A DNA stretch of 36,736 nucleotides, taken from Cyanophora paradoxa. Its lineage: Eukaryota > Glaucocystophyceae > Cyanophorales > Cyanophoraceae. The stretch lies in assembly GCA_004431415.1 (NCBI GenBank), contig QPMI01000576.1, positions 1-36,736 of the forward strand. Direction: 5' to 3'. Below are positions 10,101-19,402 of this stretch, one piece after another. The position numbers and the translations under genes were made by a program. Within the stretch, counting starts at the first letter, position 1, and each line of letters starts with the position of its first letter. A model generated the notes under the pieces. It did no database searches and was not told where the DNA came from. It saw nothing but the letters and a program-made list of their open reading frames with translations.

Positions 10101-11482
10101 TGTGATCTTCTGGTGGATACTTTTGAGGTTTGCCTAAGATCTCATCCCAATCATGATTGTGATCCTCTGGGGGATACTTTGCAGGTTTATTATTTATTTG
10201 TTCATAATCAGGAAAGAACTCCCAGATCTCAGGTCGAAATCCATCTGGTAACAATTCCTCATGGGGTTCATAAGGTTGCTCATAATCAACAGCTGGTGGA
10301 TCATGCCCATCTGGCAAATACTCCTCATCAGGTTCATAGTTCTGCTCATACTCAAACTCTTGGGGATCTAAGCCATCTGGTAGTATCTCCTCCTCATTGG
10401 GGTCAAACTGATCATATTCATATTCTTGTGGGTCAAAACCATCTGGTAAATATTCTTCCTCATCTGGAACGAATTGATATTCATCAAGCTCTAATATATC
10501 GACTTCAGGAGGTAAATACTGCTCATCTATTTGCTTTCTGGGTTCAATTATAGGTTTATTGCGAACTTGCTCCCAACTAACAATATGCTGCCCAAAGGCT
10601 ACATCTTCAGTTGCTGTGTATTCTCTTCCAGGCTGTTTCTTTGGTGTTAAATCGGGAGGTCCATTTGGAAATGGAATAGGGAATGGGACTGTTGGTCCAT
10701 TGGGACCATAATGCTCAATTATTTCCCTTAGAGTTTTCTCACTCACAAGTTTCTCCCCATTTGCATACACATTGCTGCCATGGATATTTCGCCATTGCCT
10801 GGTTCTAATTCCAAGGTCTTTCACATTGCTATACAAAGGCAAAAGGTGCCTATCCATTTCGACTAAATCAGGATGTAAATGGATTGCTACTGGTTGACTG
10901 GGGCTACTGTTGATTGTAATTGATGGCTTTTTTTGATGGACATCTTTTGGAGTAAAGAAACCAAAAGGCTCATTTCTTGCAAAGTCATAAGTAATATCCT
11001 TGGGTAGACATCATTTGTGTAGGAGACCTGATTTGTATTGGCAATGGGACCCACTTGCAATACTTGGGGACCTCAGCTTTTGCAGTGCTGCCCTCATTGT
11101 AAATTCGCAAAGCTGTGTTCTGTTTGCCCTGCTCATCTTGAACATTGAAAATCAATCGACCACTATCGAACCTGGAAGGTATATCTGGGTGAGTGCCACT
11201 GGTTTTTAGTTTCCTAGGTCTCCTTCTTGTTGCTTTGATCTCTGCCACTTGGTTTGCTTTCACATTACCCAAACTAAAGGCTACACTGACATCCTCTTTA
11301 TCTGGATCGGTTTGATTCACAGATAAAGCATGCTCCCTTGATTGAGTCTTTGATGAATTATCAGAGCTGTGGTCAATTGAAACTGAACCCTTTACTTTAA
11401 TATTATCAAAGTTCACATGCTTGGTGCTGCTTGCATTATCATCTTGAATGGTTTCTAGATTTGGTGGGTAATTGAAGCTCAT
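7185..11482 (-). CDS. Giant modular fibre protein, about 1,430 codons (frameshifted)
   Basis: Pieces at 10985-11482, 9352-10857, 8972-9241 and 7185-9023 join into one gene. At each break the reading frame resumes if one base is added to a C or G run (near 11065, 11020, 9355 and 9020). Order: a 165-residue N-terminal part; a LYSNVKDLGIRTRQWRNI block; four acidic repeats built on EExLPDGxDPxExEY (about 10190-10480); phage-fibre repeats of the NKP and HxHxW type; module GVSLYQ to ISRVVTEDYL; more HTH-rich repeats; a second copy of that module; seven HTHTKAEITDF-type repeats (7820-8070). The last 100 residues resemble an H-type lectin (ending TVTIHYIAVAI). Such histidine repeats coordinate metal in tailed-phage fibres. 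Role inferred: long host-recognition fibre. Confidence 0.75.
7820..8070 (-). repeat. Coding tandem repeat, HTHTKAEITDFA units
   Basis: About seven copies of a 12-14 residue unit within the giant fibre, visible in DNA as a recurring word GCAAAATCTGTAATCTCTGC. The pattern H-x-H-x(3)-I-x-D-F is the histidine repeat of tailed-phage tail fibres. A related two-copy repeat (SNIVDKPLTFPPD) lies at 9075-9200. Confidence 0.8.
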
Positions 11483-11525
11483 GGCTTTTACTATATGGAT
11501 TTATAAAATTCCTGATAAGTAAAAG
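11483..11525. promoter_or_regulatory. Divergent promoter region, fibre gene and phospholipase gene
   Basis: Only 43 bases separate the two starts. Both sides carry the element's start-proximal motif: TATAGTAAAAGCC before the fibre ATG on the minus strand, and TGATAAGTAAAAG before the phospholipase ATG on the plus strand. TTTATAAA lies in the middle and can serve as a TATA-like box for both. Promoter activity is inference. Confidence 0.5.
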
Positions 11526-13082
11526 ATGCCTCTCAAGGTCGTTTTAAGTCTTTCTGGCGGGGGTGCAAGGGGCATTATCATAACCAGGCTGCTAAAAGAA
11601 ATCGAAAATCGAACTGGCAGGAGAATAATCGATCTTGTGGATCTTGTGAGTGGAACTTCCACTGGTGGGATCATTGCAATAGGTTTGAATATAAGGCATC
11701 CTGATAGACCAGGTGAACCTAAACTGACAGCAAACGATTTACACAATATTTACCTAACTCAACTGCCTTTGATTTTCGCAAATCCTCGAAATATCATTGA
11801 AAATGCCCTATTTAACACAAAGTATGATGTGGGACCCTTGGAGACTGCAATCAATTCAGTTACTGGGGAATCACTAATACAGGATTCCCTAAAGGACATT
11901 GTGATCACATCCTTTGATACTCAGAATATGAAACCAATATTTATCACAAATGATAACAATTACAGCTTTCTGCCTTGTAAGATTGCTGCTAGGGCTACCT
12001 CTGCTGCTCCTACATATTTCTCTCCTGTAAGCATTGTTGATTTCAATCGGGGAGTATTTGTCTGTCTCATTGATGGTGCCATTTCGGGAAACAATAATCC
12101 CAGTGTGTGTGGTTACAGCCATGCAAAGAAGATTTACAGTGATGATGATGATATTATAGTAATAAGCATCTCTTGTGGAGAGGTGGACCCACATTTAGAG
12201 TCTGATTATGTGGGTTATGCTTATGAGACTGTGAACAGCTGGGGCATTCTCTCATGGATTGCCTCAACAGATGGAAGCCCATTGATTAACATGCTCATGG
12301 CTGCAAGTGAGCTTTCTGCCCTTGATAAGATGGAGGAGTTGTTACCCTACAACTATGATCAGGATTATGGGAGATACTATAGGCTATCAGTCCCACTTCC
12401 AAATCATATAGTAAGCTCCCTGGATGACACTTCTAAAATCCCAGACATGCTTGCATTCACTGAAACCTACATAGCAGCAAACAATGATATGATTAATAAG
12501 CTTTGCAGCCTACTAGTAGCAAACTATGAACTGAAGAACCCTTCAAAGGCTTACATTTCATCCACTCTCACTACATCACCTCCTTTGGATGCCAATTGGT
12601 ATCAGCTTTCAGATGATGCCTTTACTGCCTCATCCTCTGTGACAGGTAAAGAGCCTTTCATGGCTAGACCTTCAGCATTTGGCTGGGAAGCTGGAGCCTA
12701 TGCTCCTGAACAGATATGGGAAACCCCCACTGAATACCTTCAAGTTGCTTTCCCATATACTTTTGAACTCTCTTCTGTGATTGCATATGGATCAGGGGAC
12801 ACCAATGCTTTTATTAAGACTTTCAATGTGGCAACATCCACTGATGGGATCAACTGGTCTTTTATTCGATTAGATGGGCAGAACAAAATATATGTCTGTG
12901 AGAACATTAACAATGCTCACAACTCAGGTGATATGGCTCTGTTGAGTGGATTTCCTCTCAGCATCAAAGATGCTTTTTACATAGGTTATTCTCTCAGAAT
13001 CAAATATATTCGCATTTATCCCCTTGTGTATGTGAATGCTCCCACAATGAGAGTTGACTTTACAGGTGCCTTTATTCGATAA
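11526..13082 (+). CDS. Patatin-like phospholipase with C-terminal discoidin (F5/8 C) domain
   Basis: Intact 518-residue frame. The patatin domain fills about residues 1-330: oxyanion-hole glycines SGGGARG (10-16), nucleophile elbow GTSTGG with Ser45, and the catalytic Asp near 183 in IDGAISG. These form the Ser-Asp dyad of patatin lipases, which cut acyl chains from phospholipids. Residues about 355-518 fit a discoidin / coagulation-factor 5/8 type C fold: AFTASSS near the start, EYLQVAFPYTFELSSVIAYG, STDGINWSFI, and the closing IKYIRIYPL then MRVDFTGAF. Such domains bind glycans or lipid head groups. No signal peptide or membrane segment is seen. It sits between fibre and capsid genes and overlaps the 3' end of the opposing minor capsid gene by 11 bases. 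A virion-borne membrane-breaching enzyme is a fair inference. Confidence 0.88.
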   Translation: MPLKVVLSLSGGGARGIIITRLLKEIENRTGRRIIDLVDLVSGTSTGGIIAIGLNIRHPDRPGEPKLTANDLHNIYLTQLPLIFANPRNIIENALFNTKYDVGPLETAINSVTGESLIQDSLKDIVITSFDTQNMKPIFITNDNNYSFLPCKIAARATSAAPTYFSPVSIVDFNRGVFVCLIDGAISGNNNPSVCGYSHAKKIYSDDDDIIVISISCGEVDPHLESDYVGYAYETVNSWGILSWIASTDGSPLINMLMAASELSALDKMEELLPYNYDQDYGRYYRLSVPLPNHIVSSLDDTSKIPDMLAFTETYIAANNDMINKLCSLLVANYELKNPSKAYISSTLTTSPPLDANWYQLSDDAFTASSSVTGKEPFMARPSAFGWEAGAYAPEQIWETPTEYLQVAFPYTFELSSVIAYGSGDTNAFIKTFNVATSTDGINWSFIRLDGQNKIYVCENINNAHNSGDMALLSGFPLSIKDAFYIGYSLRIKYIRIYPLVYVNAPTMRVDFTGAFIR

Positions 13083-14004
13083 ACTCCAACTGAAACGAAT
13101 TATCGATTCCATTCATATCAATCAGTTCACCAAAGTAATCTTTAAACTCAACTGTGAGTTCCCTTATCACCAGGTTTCGGTCATTTATCTGAATGAATTC
13201 TGCATGCTCACCACTATGGTAAACATAGCCACCTATATCCTTACTCAATTGTAATCTAAGGATAGCCCCCTGGTTATGTGGTTGCGATTTCGGAATTATA
13301 TTGTGTCTGCTGGCAAAGGGGGCTAGCTCTTTAATATGCATGTACAGATACTGCTCAGCATTCATATCAGACATCTTCCTGCTGTCAAAATAATACTGCA
13401 AGGGCTTTGAGGAGAGTCTGGGTCCTGAGAAGGTGATTCCCCATGCTGGGTGATCAGGTGTAATAGGTTTACCATCATACTTTAAAAGGTTCTCAGGTCG
13501 ATATGGAGATCCACCAACAGGAGGAGTGCTATAATACCCATTGGTGTATTCAGTAGAACTTACACCCAAAAGCTTCCCGATTCGATTGTTGCTTGCAATA
13601 AAACGAAACTCATGATTACTGTAAAACTCCACTTTATAGGTAGTTGGATTGTAGAATATCTTGAACTCAAAAAACACAGTTTTGTCTGCAATTGTTTTGA
13701 AGCTTGAATAGTTCAGCCCATAATTATAGGGATGTGTTACCCCAAAATGACCCTGATTGATGTAGCCACTGGGAAGGGGATACACTTTCTGTGTGATGAC
13801 TTCATTGTATGAACCATCTTGGTAATTAAACTGAACTGTTAGATGATCAGTTCCCACACTGTTATAGATACTGTTCGGAATCTCTGCATATAGAACCCTG
13901 CATTCCCTTGGTCTCTCTACTGGAGTTGTGAGGGTGACCCTGTAAGAGTTTTCATTTTGTCCTTGGCTTCTATCCCTGCTATCAATATTAACGAGCCGGT
14001 TCAT
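13072..14004 (-). CDS. Minor capsid (penton-type) protein 1
   Basis: Intact 310-residue frame starting MNRLVNIDSRDRSQGQNENS. The opening (IDSRDR, then a short Gly/Asn-rich stretch, FRVTL-type strand, and CRVLYAEIPNSIYNSV) is the pattern I know from single-jelly-roll penton proteins of Polinton-like viruses and giant-virus relatives, where a strand carrying L-x-x-A-x-I-P-N leads into the barrel. The rest is strand-rich with no membrane segment. It is divergently paired with a second protein of the same kind and close to the major capsid gene, which supports a vertex role. Assigned by pattern and context, not by a search. Confidence 0.75.
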   Translation of the reverse strand: MNRLVNIDSRDRSQGQNENSYRVTLTTPVERPRECRVLYAEIPNSIYNSVGTDHLTVQFNYQDGSYNEVITQKVYPLPSGYINQGHFGVTHPYNYGLNYSSFKTIADKTVFFEFKIFYNPTTYKVEFYSNHEFRFIASNNRIGKLLGVSSTEYTNGYYSTPPVGGSPYRPENLLKYDGKPITPDHPAWGITFSGPRLSSKPLQYYFDSRKMSDMNAEQYLYMHIKELAPFASRHNIIPKSQPHNQGAILRLQLSKDIGGYVYHSGEHAEFIQINDRNLVIRELTVEFKDYFGELIDMNGIDNSFQLEFIE

Positions 14005-14033
14005 TTTAATATATAAATATAGATAAAAGAAGA
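14005..14033. promoter_or_regulatory. Divergent promoter between the two minor capsid genes
   Basis: A 29-base spacer, nearly all A/T, with TTAATATATAAATATAG in its middle and AGATAAAAGAAG directly before the plus-strand ATG. The minus-strand gene has TATATTAAA directly before its ATG. The spacing leaves room only for a shared core promoter. Confidence 0.5.
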
Positions 14034-15043
14034 ATGCCTGTGGATTACATCGAGGTTAGCTCATTTAATACAATCTCTGGTGATGGTCCCACATCAAGCT
14101 TTGTGGCTCGACTCCCCAGTAGTTATGAGAATGTGAGGGCTGTGAGACTGGTCTCAGCCGAATTTTATAACAGCATCCCTATGGTGAGTGGTGAAACCAA
14201 AGCAGGAGATGTCACAGTTGATAACACATTTAGTATTTATTATTCGGAACAAACTCCAGGAGCTGGAAGCTCAGGAATTCCAACAACTCGCCCAGCTGCT
14301 GATTTTGAACAATGGAAACAATTCATGGTAAATCGCGAGACCCCATCCAAAGCCACCAACAGCTGGTGAATGTAATCAACTCAAAATTCATTGGCAGAAC
14401 TCCCCAACCATCCATTCGCTGCAAATGGGATGAGTCACTGAAACGAATTATATTCCACTCGGCAGTGCCTTTTTACCTGGCTTTCTCACTTGCTGTAAAC
14501 CCAAGCCAACAAACAATCCAAAAGCTATTGAGTTCAGCTAGACTGCTTGGTCTTGATCCTGGAAGATATGGGAATTCCCCAATCAAATCCCAAGTTTATG
14601 ATGCTCTCACTGATGGAATCTTTACTGATGGTCGAGTGAATGGCATTATATCTTCTTTTGAGCCTGAGAAGACCAGGGACAGTGTTTTGTTTGTGAGAGT
14701 AAAGGAGCTGGGTGATCTGGTTCAATGTGGGGATGGTCTTCTGACTGGTTACTTTCATAAAATAGTGGTTCCTGACAAAGATTATGGTGAGCATGTTGTT
14801 TACAATTCAACAGAGGCTCATCCACTTTATAAATACTATAACAAAAAGGTTGGATTATCCACTTTCTCGGTTGATATTGTTAATGCTGTAAATGAACCAA
14901 TTGATTTTGAGGGTCAACCTGTTCATCTGACCTTTGAAATTCGCTATGGTGATGAGCCAGCAGGAGACCCAGTTTATGAATACTTTAAGATGAGAATGTC
15001 GCAGCTTCACCCTTCCTATCCAGTTATTACAAGCTTCGCATAA
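14034..15043 (+). CDS. Minor capsid (penton-type) protein 2 (one frameshift)
   Basis: Starts MPVDYIEVSSFNTISGDGPTS. The early strand RAVRLVSAEFYNSIPMV is the same penton-type pattern as its divergent neighbour (CRVLYAEIPNSIYNSV). The frame stops at 14369 and resumes in the frame that runs 14312-15043. Adding one C to the CCCC run near 14341 joins them into about 336 residues. The C-terminal half is strand-rich and ends in a YPVITSFA tail. Two penton-like paralogues in one element could build different vertices, or one could act as a cement or fibre anchor; the sequence does not say which. Confidence 0.72.
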
Positions 15044-15077
15044 ATTAAGGATCATTGGTAGATTTTTTATGTTGCAG

Positions 15078-15096
15078 TATAATAAAAGAGAATATA
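15078..15096 (+). promoter_or_regulatory. Start-proximal motif of the major capsid gene
   Basis: TATAATAAAAGAGAATATA lies directly before ATG 15097. The same A/T-rich box ending AAAGA occurs before most genes of the element, and it argues for this start over the in-frame ATG at 15055. Confidence 0.5.
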
Positions 15097-16467
15097 ATGG
15101 ATATCACTTCCACTCTTCAAAGACTTTCGCTGAAAGAAGCCCTAACAACCCCAGAGGAGGCGAAAGCCTTTTTCCTGGATAACTCCCTTATGCTTGGTCT
15201 CGAATCCAAGTCTAAGCCAGTTCTAGTTGTTGTGAATCCCAGCAATACTTTTGAGAATAATGTTGGAAATCGCATTTCCTTCAAGCTACCTCGCTACAAT
15301 TTCTGTGGAAAACTCGAACTTGCTTTCGACCTTCCAGCCATCACTTTTGCTGCTGATACTGACCTAGTTCGCAATGGATACACTCGCCCAGTTGGTGCTT
15401 TAGTTCAGCGACTTGAAATTACCTATGGATCTTACACCTACCATATTCCATCTGATTTCCTTGCTCATTTCCCCCTGGTCTATTATTCGGAGGATCAACT
15501 AGCTAAAAAGAAGCGATCAATGGGCATGGTTCATGGCATTCCTGCTCATGGAACCAACCGCCTTGGTGGCTCATTTTTCGTTGAAATTCCTGTGCCTTGG
15601 CTAAATCACTACCTTCCCCTTGGTGCTTTATCTGGTGAAATGGTTGTTACTGTTTGGTTTAAGGATGCTGGAAAGGGTTATGTTGAAACTTCCTATGGTG
15701 GTCGTGGTCTTACTGTTGCAGCAGCTGATGTAGATTATTCAAAAGATGACGGTCTTGGAACTGCCCCTGCTGAAACTGTTCTGGCAAATGTTGGTCAAAA
15801 CATCACAGACTTTACTCTTGGTGCAACAACCCCTGTCATTTCTATTACTTCTCCTCGCCTTTACATGCATGCTATTAATGTTTCTGATGAGCTTTTCGCT
15901 ACTGTAATTGAAAAAGTAAAGACTACTGGCATGGCTATTCCCTCCCTTGATATTGGATTTGTAGATGCTAGTGCTTTCCCTGCCAAGGGCAATGCCCAAC
16001 CCAATCGAATTAACCTCTCTCAAATCTCAGGTCTTGTTTATGCTCTGCTTGTTTCAGTTCGTGATAATGCAACTGTTGATAAATCCACTGGCTCCCACAG
16101 TGTTCTTAAGACCTATGCCAACTCCAAAGATATTACTTTCACTGTTGAAATTAATGGACAGCGACTTTATGCCACTGAGCCAATTTCCCTACTCAAAGGT
16201 GCTGAGCTAATTGCTGATGCCTTCAAATGCTCTAACATGGATAAGGTTGCTGATCGCTATGTCCTTTCAGGTTTAAGTTTCTGCATTGATGGAGAGAAGG
16301 CAATTCGAAATATTGCCCAGTCTGGTTATGTTGATTTAACAAATTCCTCCTCTTCATTCCTCACCCTGTACATGCCTTCAGATAAGGTAATCGATGTTAA
16401 TGTTCGCGCTCTCATGCATTCCTATATAATTTTGGACAAGGATGGGCTTCGTCGTATAAATTTGTAG
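15097..16467 (+). CDS. MCP: Major capsid protein (double-jelly-roll type)
   Basis: Intact 456-residue frame from MDITSTLQRLSLKEALTTPE. The product is strand-rich, without a signal or membrane segment. FENNVGNRISFKLPRYNFCG near residues 60-80 introduces the first strands of the barrel, and PVGALVQRLEITYGSYTYHI follows. I recognise it as a Polinton-like-virus major capsid protein by overall pattern, size (450-550 is usual for that group) and position between penton and ATPase genes. Codon use is the richest in C- and T-ending codons of the element, as expected for a highly made protein. It assembles as pseudo-hexameric trimers in the capsid shell. No frameshift is present here. Confidence 0.82.
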   Translation: MDITSTLQRLSLKEALTTPEEAKAFFLDNSLMLGLESKSKPVLVVVNPSNTFENNVGNRISFKLPRYNFCGKLELAFDLPAITFAADTDLVRNGYTRPVGALVQRLEITYGSYTYHIPSDFLAHFPLVYYSEDQLAKKKRSMGMVHGIPAHGTNRLGGSFFVEIPVPWLNHYLPLGALSGEMVVTVWFKDAGKGYVETSYGGRGLTVAAADVDYSKDDGLGTAPAETVLANVGQNITDFTLGATTPVISITSPRLYMHAINVSDELFATVIEKVKTTGMAIPSLDIGFVDASAFPAKGNAQPNRINLSQISGLVYALLVSVRDNATVDKSTGSHSVLKTYANSKDITFTVEINGQRLYATEPISLLKGAELIADAFKCSNMDKVADRYVLSGLSFCIDGEKAIRNIAQSGYVDLTNSSSSFLTLYMPSDKVIDVNVRALMHSYIILDKDGLRRINL

Positions 16468-16540
16468 TAATCTTACCATTTCTCGTAAGGCATTTAAAGA
16501 AAAAATGATTATTTATTTTTGAAAACATTTAAAAAGCAAA

Positions 16541-17272
16541 ATGCCCCTCACAATTAATGAGTTTGTAGATCGTGCAAATGCCAAGCATAATGGTAAATTC
16601 GATTATTCGAAGGTTCAATTTACAAAATGCAAGGATAAAGTTCTCATTTCTTGTCTGACTTGCAGTACAATATTTGAACAGCGTGTGGATCACCATCTAA
16701 GAGGGTCAAGCTGTAAAAAATGTAGTTTTCAGCGGTTGGGAAATGAACGCAGAAAAGAGCTGGAAACATTTATAGAGCAATCAAGAAAAACACATGGAGA
16801 CAAATATTGTTATAATAAAGTAGAATATGTGAAAGCTCACACACCAGTTTGTATAAGATGCAACTCTTGTAACAAAGAGTTCATGCAACCCCCAATCATT
16901 CATATTCGAAATACTGGTTGCCCATTTTGTAGATCTTCAAAAGGTGAGGAAGAGGTGTGCAAAGTGTTGGACTCCATTGGATTGGGGTATACACAACAAC
17001 ATACGTTCAAAGATTGTAGAAATAAGTTTCCATTAAGGTTCGATTTCTATATTGATTCTCTTCGAATTGCAATAGAATATGATGGTATTCAACATTTCAA
17101 ACCAAGAAAGTGGTTTGGTGCTGATAATGGTGAAGAGCAATTTAAACAGGTTCAAATTAATGATGGAATAAAAAATCGATACTGTGAAGCTAACAACATT
17201 AAACTACTGAGAATCCCATACACTGAAACTGATATTGAGGGTTGCATTAAACGATTCCTATCTAACCTGTAA
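16541..17272 (+). CDS. Zinc-ribbon plus PD-(D/E)XK (Vsr-like) endonuclease
   Basis: Intact 243-residue frame. Two similar N-terminal units of about 55 residues each carry a CxxC...CxxC zinc ribbon: CLTC with CKKC, and CNSC with CPFC. Each is led by an HGxK(Y/F)xY(S/N)KV motif. The C-terminal domain reads FPLRFDFYIDSLRIAIEYDG followed by QHF, the D...E-x-D-G-x-Q-H core of very-short-patch-repair-like nucleases. Proteins of this build are common in giant viruses and their relatives, where they are treated as selfish or recombination nucleases. It lies 73 bases after the capsid gene, inside the structural block. Substrate unknown. It could be a mobile passenger gene. Confidence 0.75.
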   Translation: MPLTINEFVDRANAKHNGKFDYSKVQFTKCKDKVLISCLTCSTIFEQRVDHHLRGSSCKKCSFQRLGNERRKELETFIEQSRKTHGDKYCYNKVEYVKAHTPVCIRCNSCNKEFMQPPIIHIRNTGCPFCRSSKGEEEVCKVLDSIGLGYTQQHTFKDCRNKFPLRFDFYIDSLRIAIEYDGIQHFKPRKWFGADNGEEQFKQVQINDGIKNRYCEANNIKLLRIPYTETDIEGCIKRFLSNL

Positions 17273-17328
17273 ACCATATTCAGTCACCTTGCATTATTTT
17301 TATCTGTTTCTTTATAGAAAGATACACA

Positions 17329-18069
17329 ATGCCAATACCAAGTTCTGATCTGGATGAATTTGTGGCTGGTGAAATGATAGAACCCCCTTTCAGACTACTC
17401 ATACTCGGAAAAAGTGGATGCGGAAAAACAGAAGCTGTAAAATATTATTTGAAACAGCTGCATGATGCCAAAAAGATTGATACAACACTTATTATATCCG
17501 CTACCTCATTTTCACATTTTTGGGACAAAGCTGCTACTGTTCAACTGGGTGCATGGGATCCCAATACATGTCGAAAATTATAAAGAAAGAGAGGCAAAAG
17601 GGAGAAAGGAGAAGAACTTAACCATATGCTGGTGATTTTAGAGGATATGATAGAAAATGACCAGCTGGATCTCAGTCGAGATAAAACAGTGGGAATGCTT
17701 TATGTTCGTGGCAGACATGTCAATATATCAATTATAACTATTTCCCAAAAATTAAGAAAGGTCGCAAGTGTTATTCGCTGCAATAGTGATATAGTAATTA
17801 TGGTTTGTGCAAGCAATCAAAAAGAGCTGGAAGCATTTGCAGAGGAGTTTTCGACTTTTCCTCGCAAAGAAGATTTCTATCAACTGTTTGAAGAGTATGT
17901 CCACTCATATCAATTCCTTGTTTATACATCTTTCAAGTATAATGTGGGCTACTATGTTGATAAAGCCGATTTAGTTGGAGATTTCGATTTTCCTCGCTTC
18001 CACAGGAAGCCCAAGAAGAAAGAAGATGAACTGAAACCACCAGAGAAAGAGGAAGCCCTAAAGAAGTGA
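17329..18069 (+). CDS. Genome-packaging ATPase, A32/FtsK-HerA type (frameshifted)
   Basis: Walker A is LILGKSGCGKT at residues 24-34. After a break at 17570-17630, Walker B reads LVILEDMIEND (about 17629-17660). A polar stretch ITISQKLRKVASVIRCNSD (17730-17795) matches the sensor and arginine region of A32-like ATPases. The frame closes with one C added near 17560 and one A removed near 17605-17620. Whole length is about 247 residues, normal for this family. The C-terminus is lysine/glutamate-rich. It pumps DNA into preformed capsids in Polintons, virophages and giant viruses. The promoter box TTTATAGAAAGATACACA precedes the ATG. Confidence 0.85.
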
Positions 18070-18147
18070 AAAGCCAAGTCCATAGCAATAAATTGATGCG
18101 ATATAAACGCGGTTTATAAAATTATCTCTCATTCTAATAAAGATACA

Positions 18148-18878
18148 ATGCCTCCCAAACGAAAGATAGGGATTCCAGCTGGGCTGTTGGCTATTCAGGT
18201 GGTGGAAACAATGGATCCATTAATACTGAACCAATGAAATTCAATGGTATGAATGAGGTGAAGCCCTCACAGCAAGAAGAAGACCCCTCAATGCTGCCTA
18301 TGAGGAATCAGTTGATGACAAAGCCCCACAGGCTTCAACCAGTGACCAACTCAACATCTCACCAGAAGCCTCAAAAATGAAAGCTGTTGCTGAGGGTGCC
18401 AGGCGAATTATTGGGGCTGCTGATGACAAAGGTTTAGGCTTGCAAGATCTTTCACTGGCTCGCAAAGGTGAGGGTCTTAGTAAGGAATCAGACAAGGTAA
18501 TTCAGTCTATGGCTGGTGAAGTCACATACAAGACTGCTCCCACTCAAATATTCATCGAATTCCCAAGGCTCAATGGGATGAGATGACTGCTAAACTCAAA
18601 GATCTGGAAGCCAAATCAAGTGCCTTGGAGCAGTATGTTACTGAGAAGAAAGAGAGATCCAAGCTAAAGGAGATGCTTCGAAAGGAAGTTTATAAAATGG
18701 GCATTACTGGTGTCCAGATAAACAGTTTATTGCTAAGAAAGAGAACCAAATTGATGAGCAGGCAGTAGATGAAATGAAAACAAAGACCCAGAAGGGAACT
18801 ATTGAACCTGGTGCCACCAAAGCTGAAGTCGAAAAGGGAGTAGCCCCAACAGTATATAAAAGACGAGTTTGGCTTTAA
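18148..18878 (+). CDS. Unrecognised basic/coiled-coil protein (frameshifted)
   Basis: ATG 18148 (MPPKRK) is preceded by TCTAATAAAGATACA, the element's motif. Reading continues through frame changes near 18200, 18300, 18570 and 18710 to a stop at 18876-18878, about 243 residues in all. The parts are a GYSGGGNNGS-type opening, a Gln/Glu-rich stretch, a KMKAVAEGARRIIGAADDKG segment, a predicted coiled coil (LKDLEAKSSALEQYVTEKK), and a lysine-rich end. No catalytic motif was seen. Placed right after the packaging ATPase, it may be a virion core or DNA-condensing protein, but that rests on position only. Confidence 0.45.
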
Positions 18879-18900
18879 TTTTCTCTGTTTTATTAGAGAC

Positions 18901-19173
18901 ATGGATATAATACGAAAGTTTATTGAGATGCTCAGTCTGCATGTGGTGAGCAATTGCCACAGTGGATGCTGTGACACAACAATAGAGTTTGAGATGTCAG
19001 ATACTGAGGATAATGTATCTGAGGCAAGAGAGAGAAGGAGATCAACAGTTTCAGTGGAGTCAATGCCAGCAGACCCCACAGAGTATACATATGAGCAACA
19101 GGAGTATCCAAGGAGAAGTTCTTTACCAGGCGAAAACGTTTTCTCAGCAAATATTAATGGAGGATACAATTAG
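18901..19173 (+). CDS. Small hypothetical protein, 90 residues
   Basis: Intact frame starting MDIIRKFIEMLSLHVVSNC, after TTTTATTAGAGAC. It has a cysteine-containing N-terminal third (CHSGCC) and then an acidic, arginine-spaced stretch. I recognise no family. It overlaps the start of the next gene by 17 bases in another frame. Confidence 0.4.
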   Translation: MDIIRKFIEMLSLHVVSNCHSGCCDTTIEFEMSDTEDNVSEARERRRSTVSVESMPADPTEYTYEQQEYPRRSSLPGENVFSANINGGYN

Positions 19174-19402
19174 TTTGATCGAGTTTACTAGTGATGAGCC
19201 TTTAACTGAGGGTGCTATTAGACACATTCTAGCAAAGCAGAAACGATATAGAGAGGACCCAGCATATAGAGAGTATAAGAAACAACAAGCCCTGGCATCC
19301 TATTATCGCAGAAAAGCCCAAAAAGAGGAGCAGAGACCCAGAGGGAGACCGATTAAATATTATTTGCCTACTGATAGTAGCAATGGACCCACAGGTCTAT
19401 AA
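19157..19402 (+). CDS. Small basic AT-hook protein 1, 81 residues
   Basis: Start at ATG 19157 (MEDTISLIEF), overlapping the preceding small gene. A helical, arginine/lysine-rich middle (ILAKQKRYREDPAYREYKKQ) leads to PRGRPIKY, an AT-hook core (RGRP) that inserts in the minor groove of A/T-rich DNA. It shares the YRE-x(2)-YRE-x-KK pattern with the protein at 19555-19881, so the two are probably paralogues. Likely binds the A/T-rich element DNA, as packaging or regulatory protein (inference). Confidence 0.55.
   Translation: MEDTISLIEFTSDEPLTEGAIRHILAKQKRYREDPAYREYKKQQALASYYRRKAQKEEQRPRGRPIKYYLPTDSSNGPTGL

Noticed and set aside
10113-10553. Plus-strand open frame of 146 codons rich in histidine
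   Set aside because: It is the antisense shadow of the acidic LPDG and HxH repeats of the giant fibre gene, which have clear family patterns.
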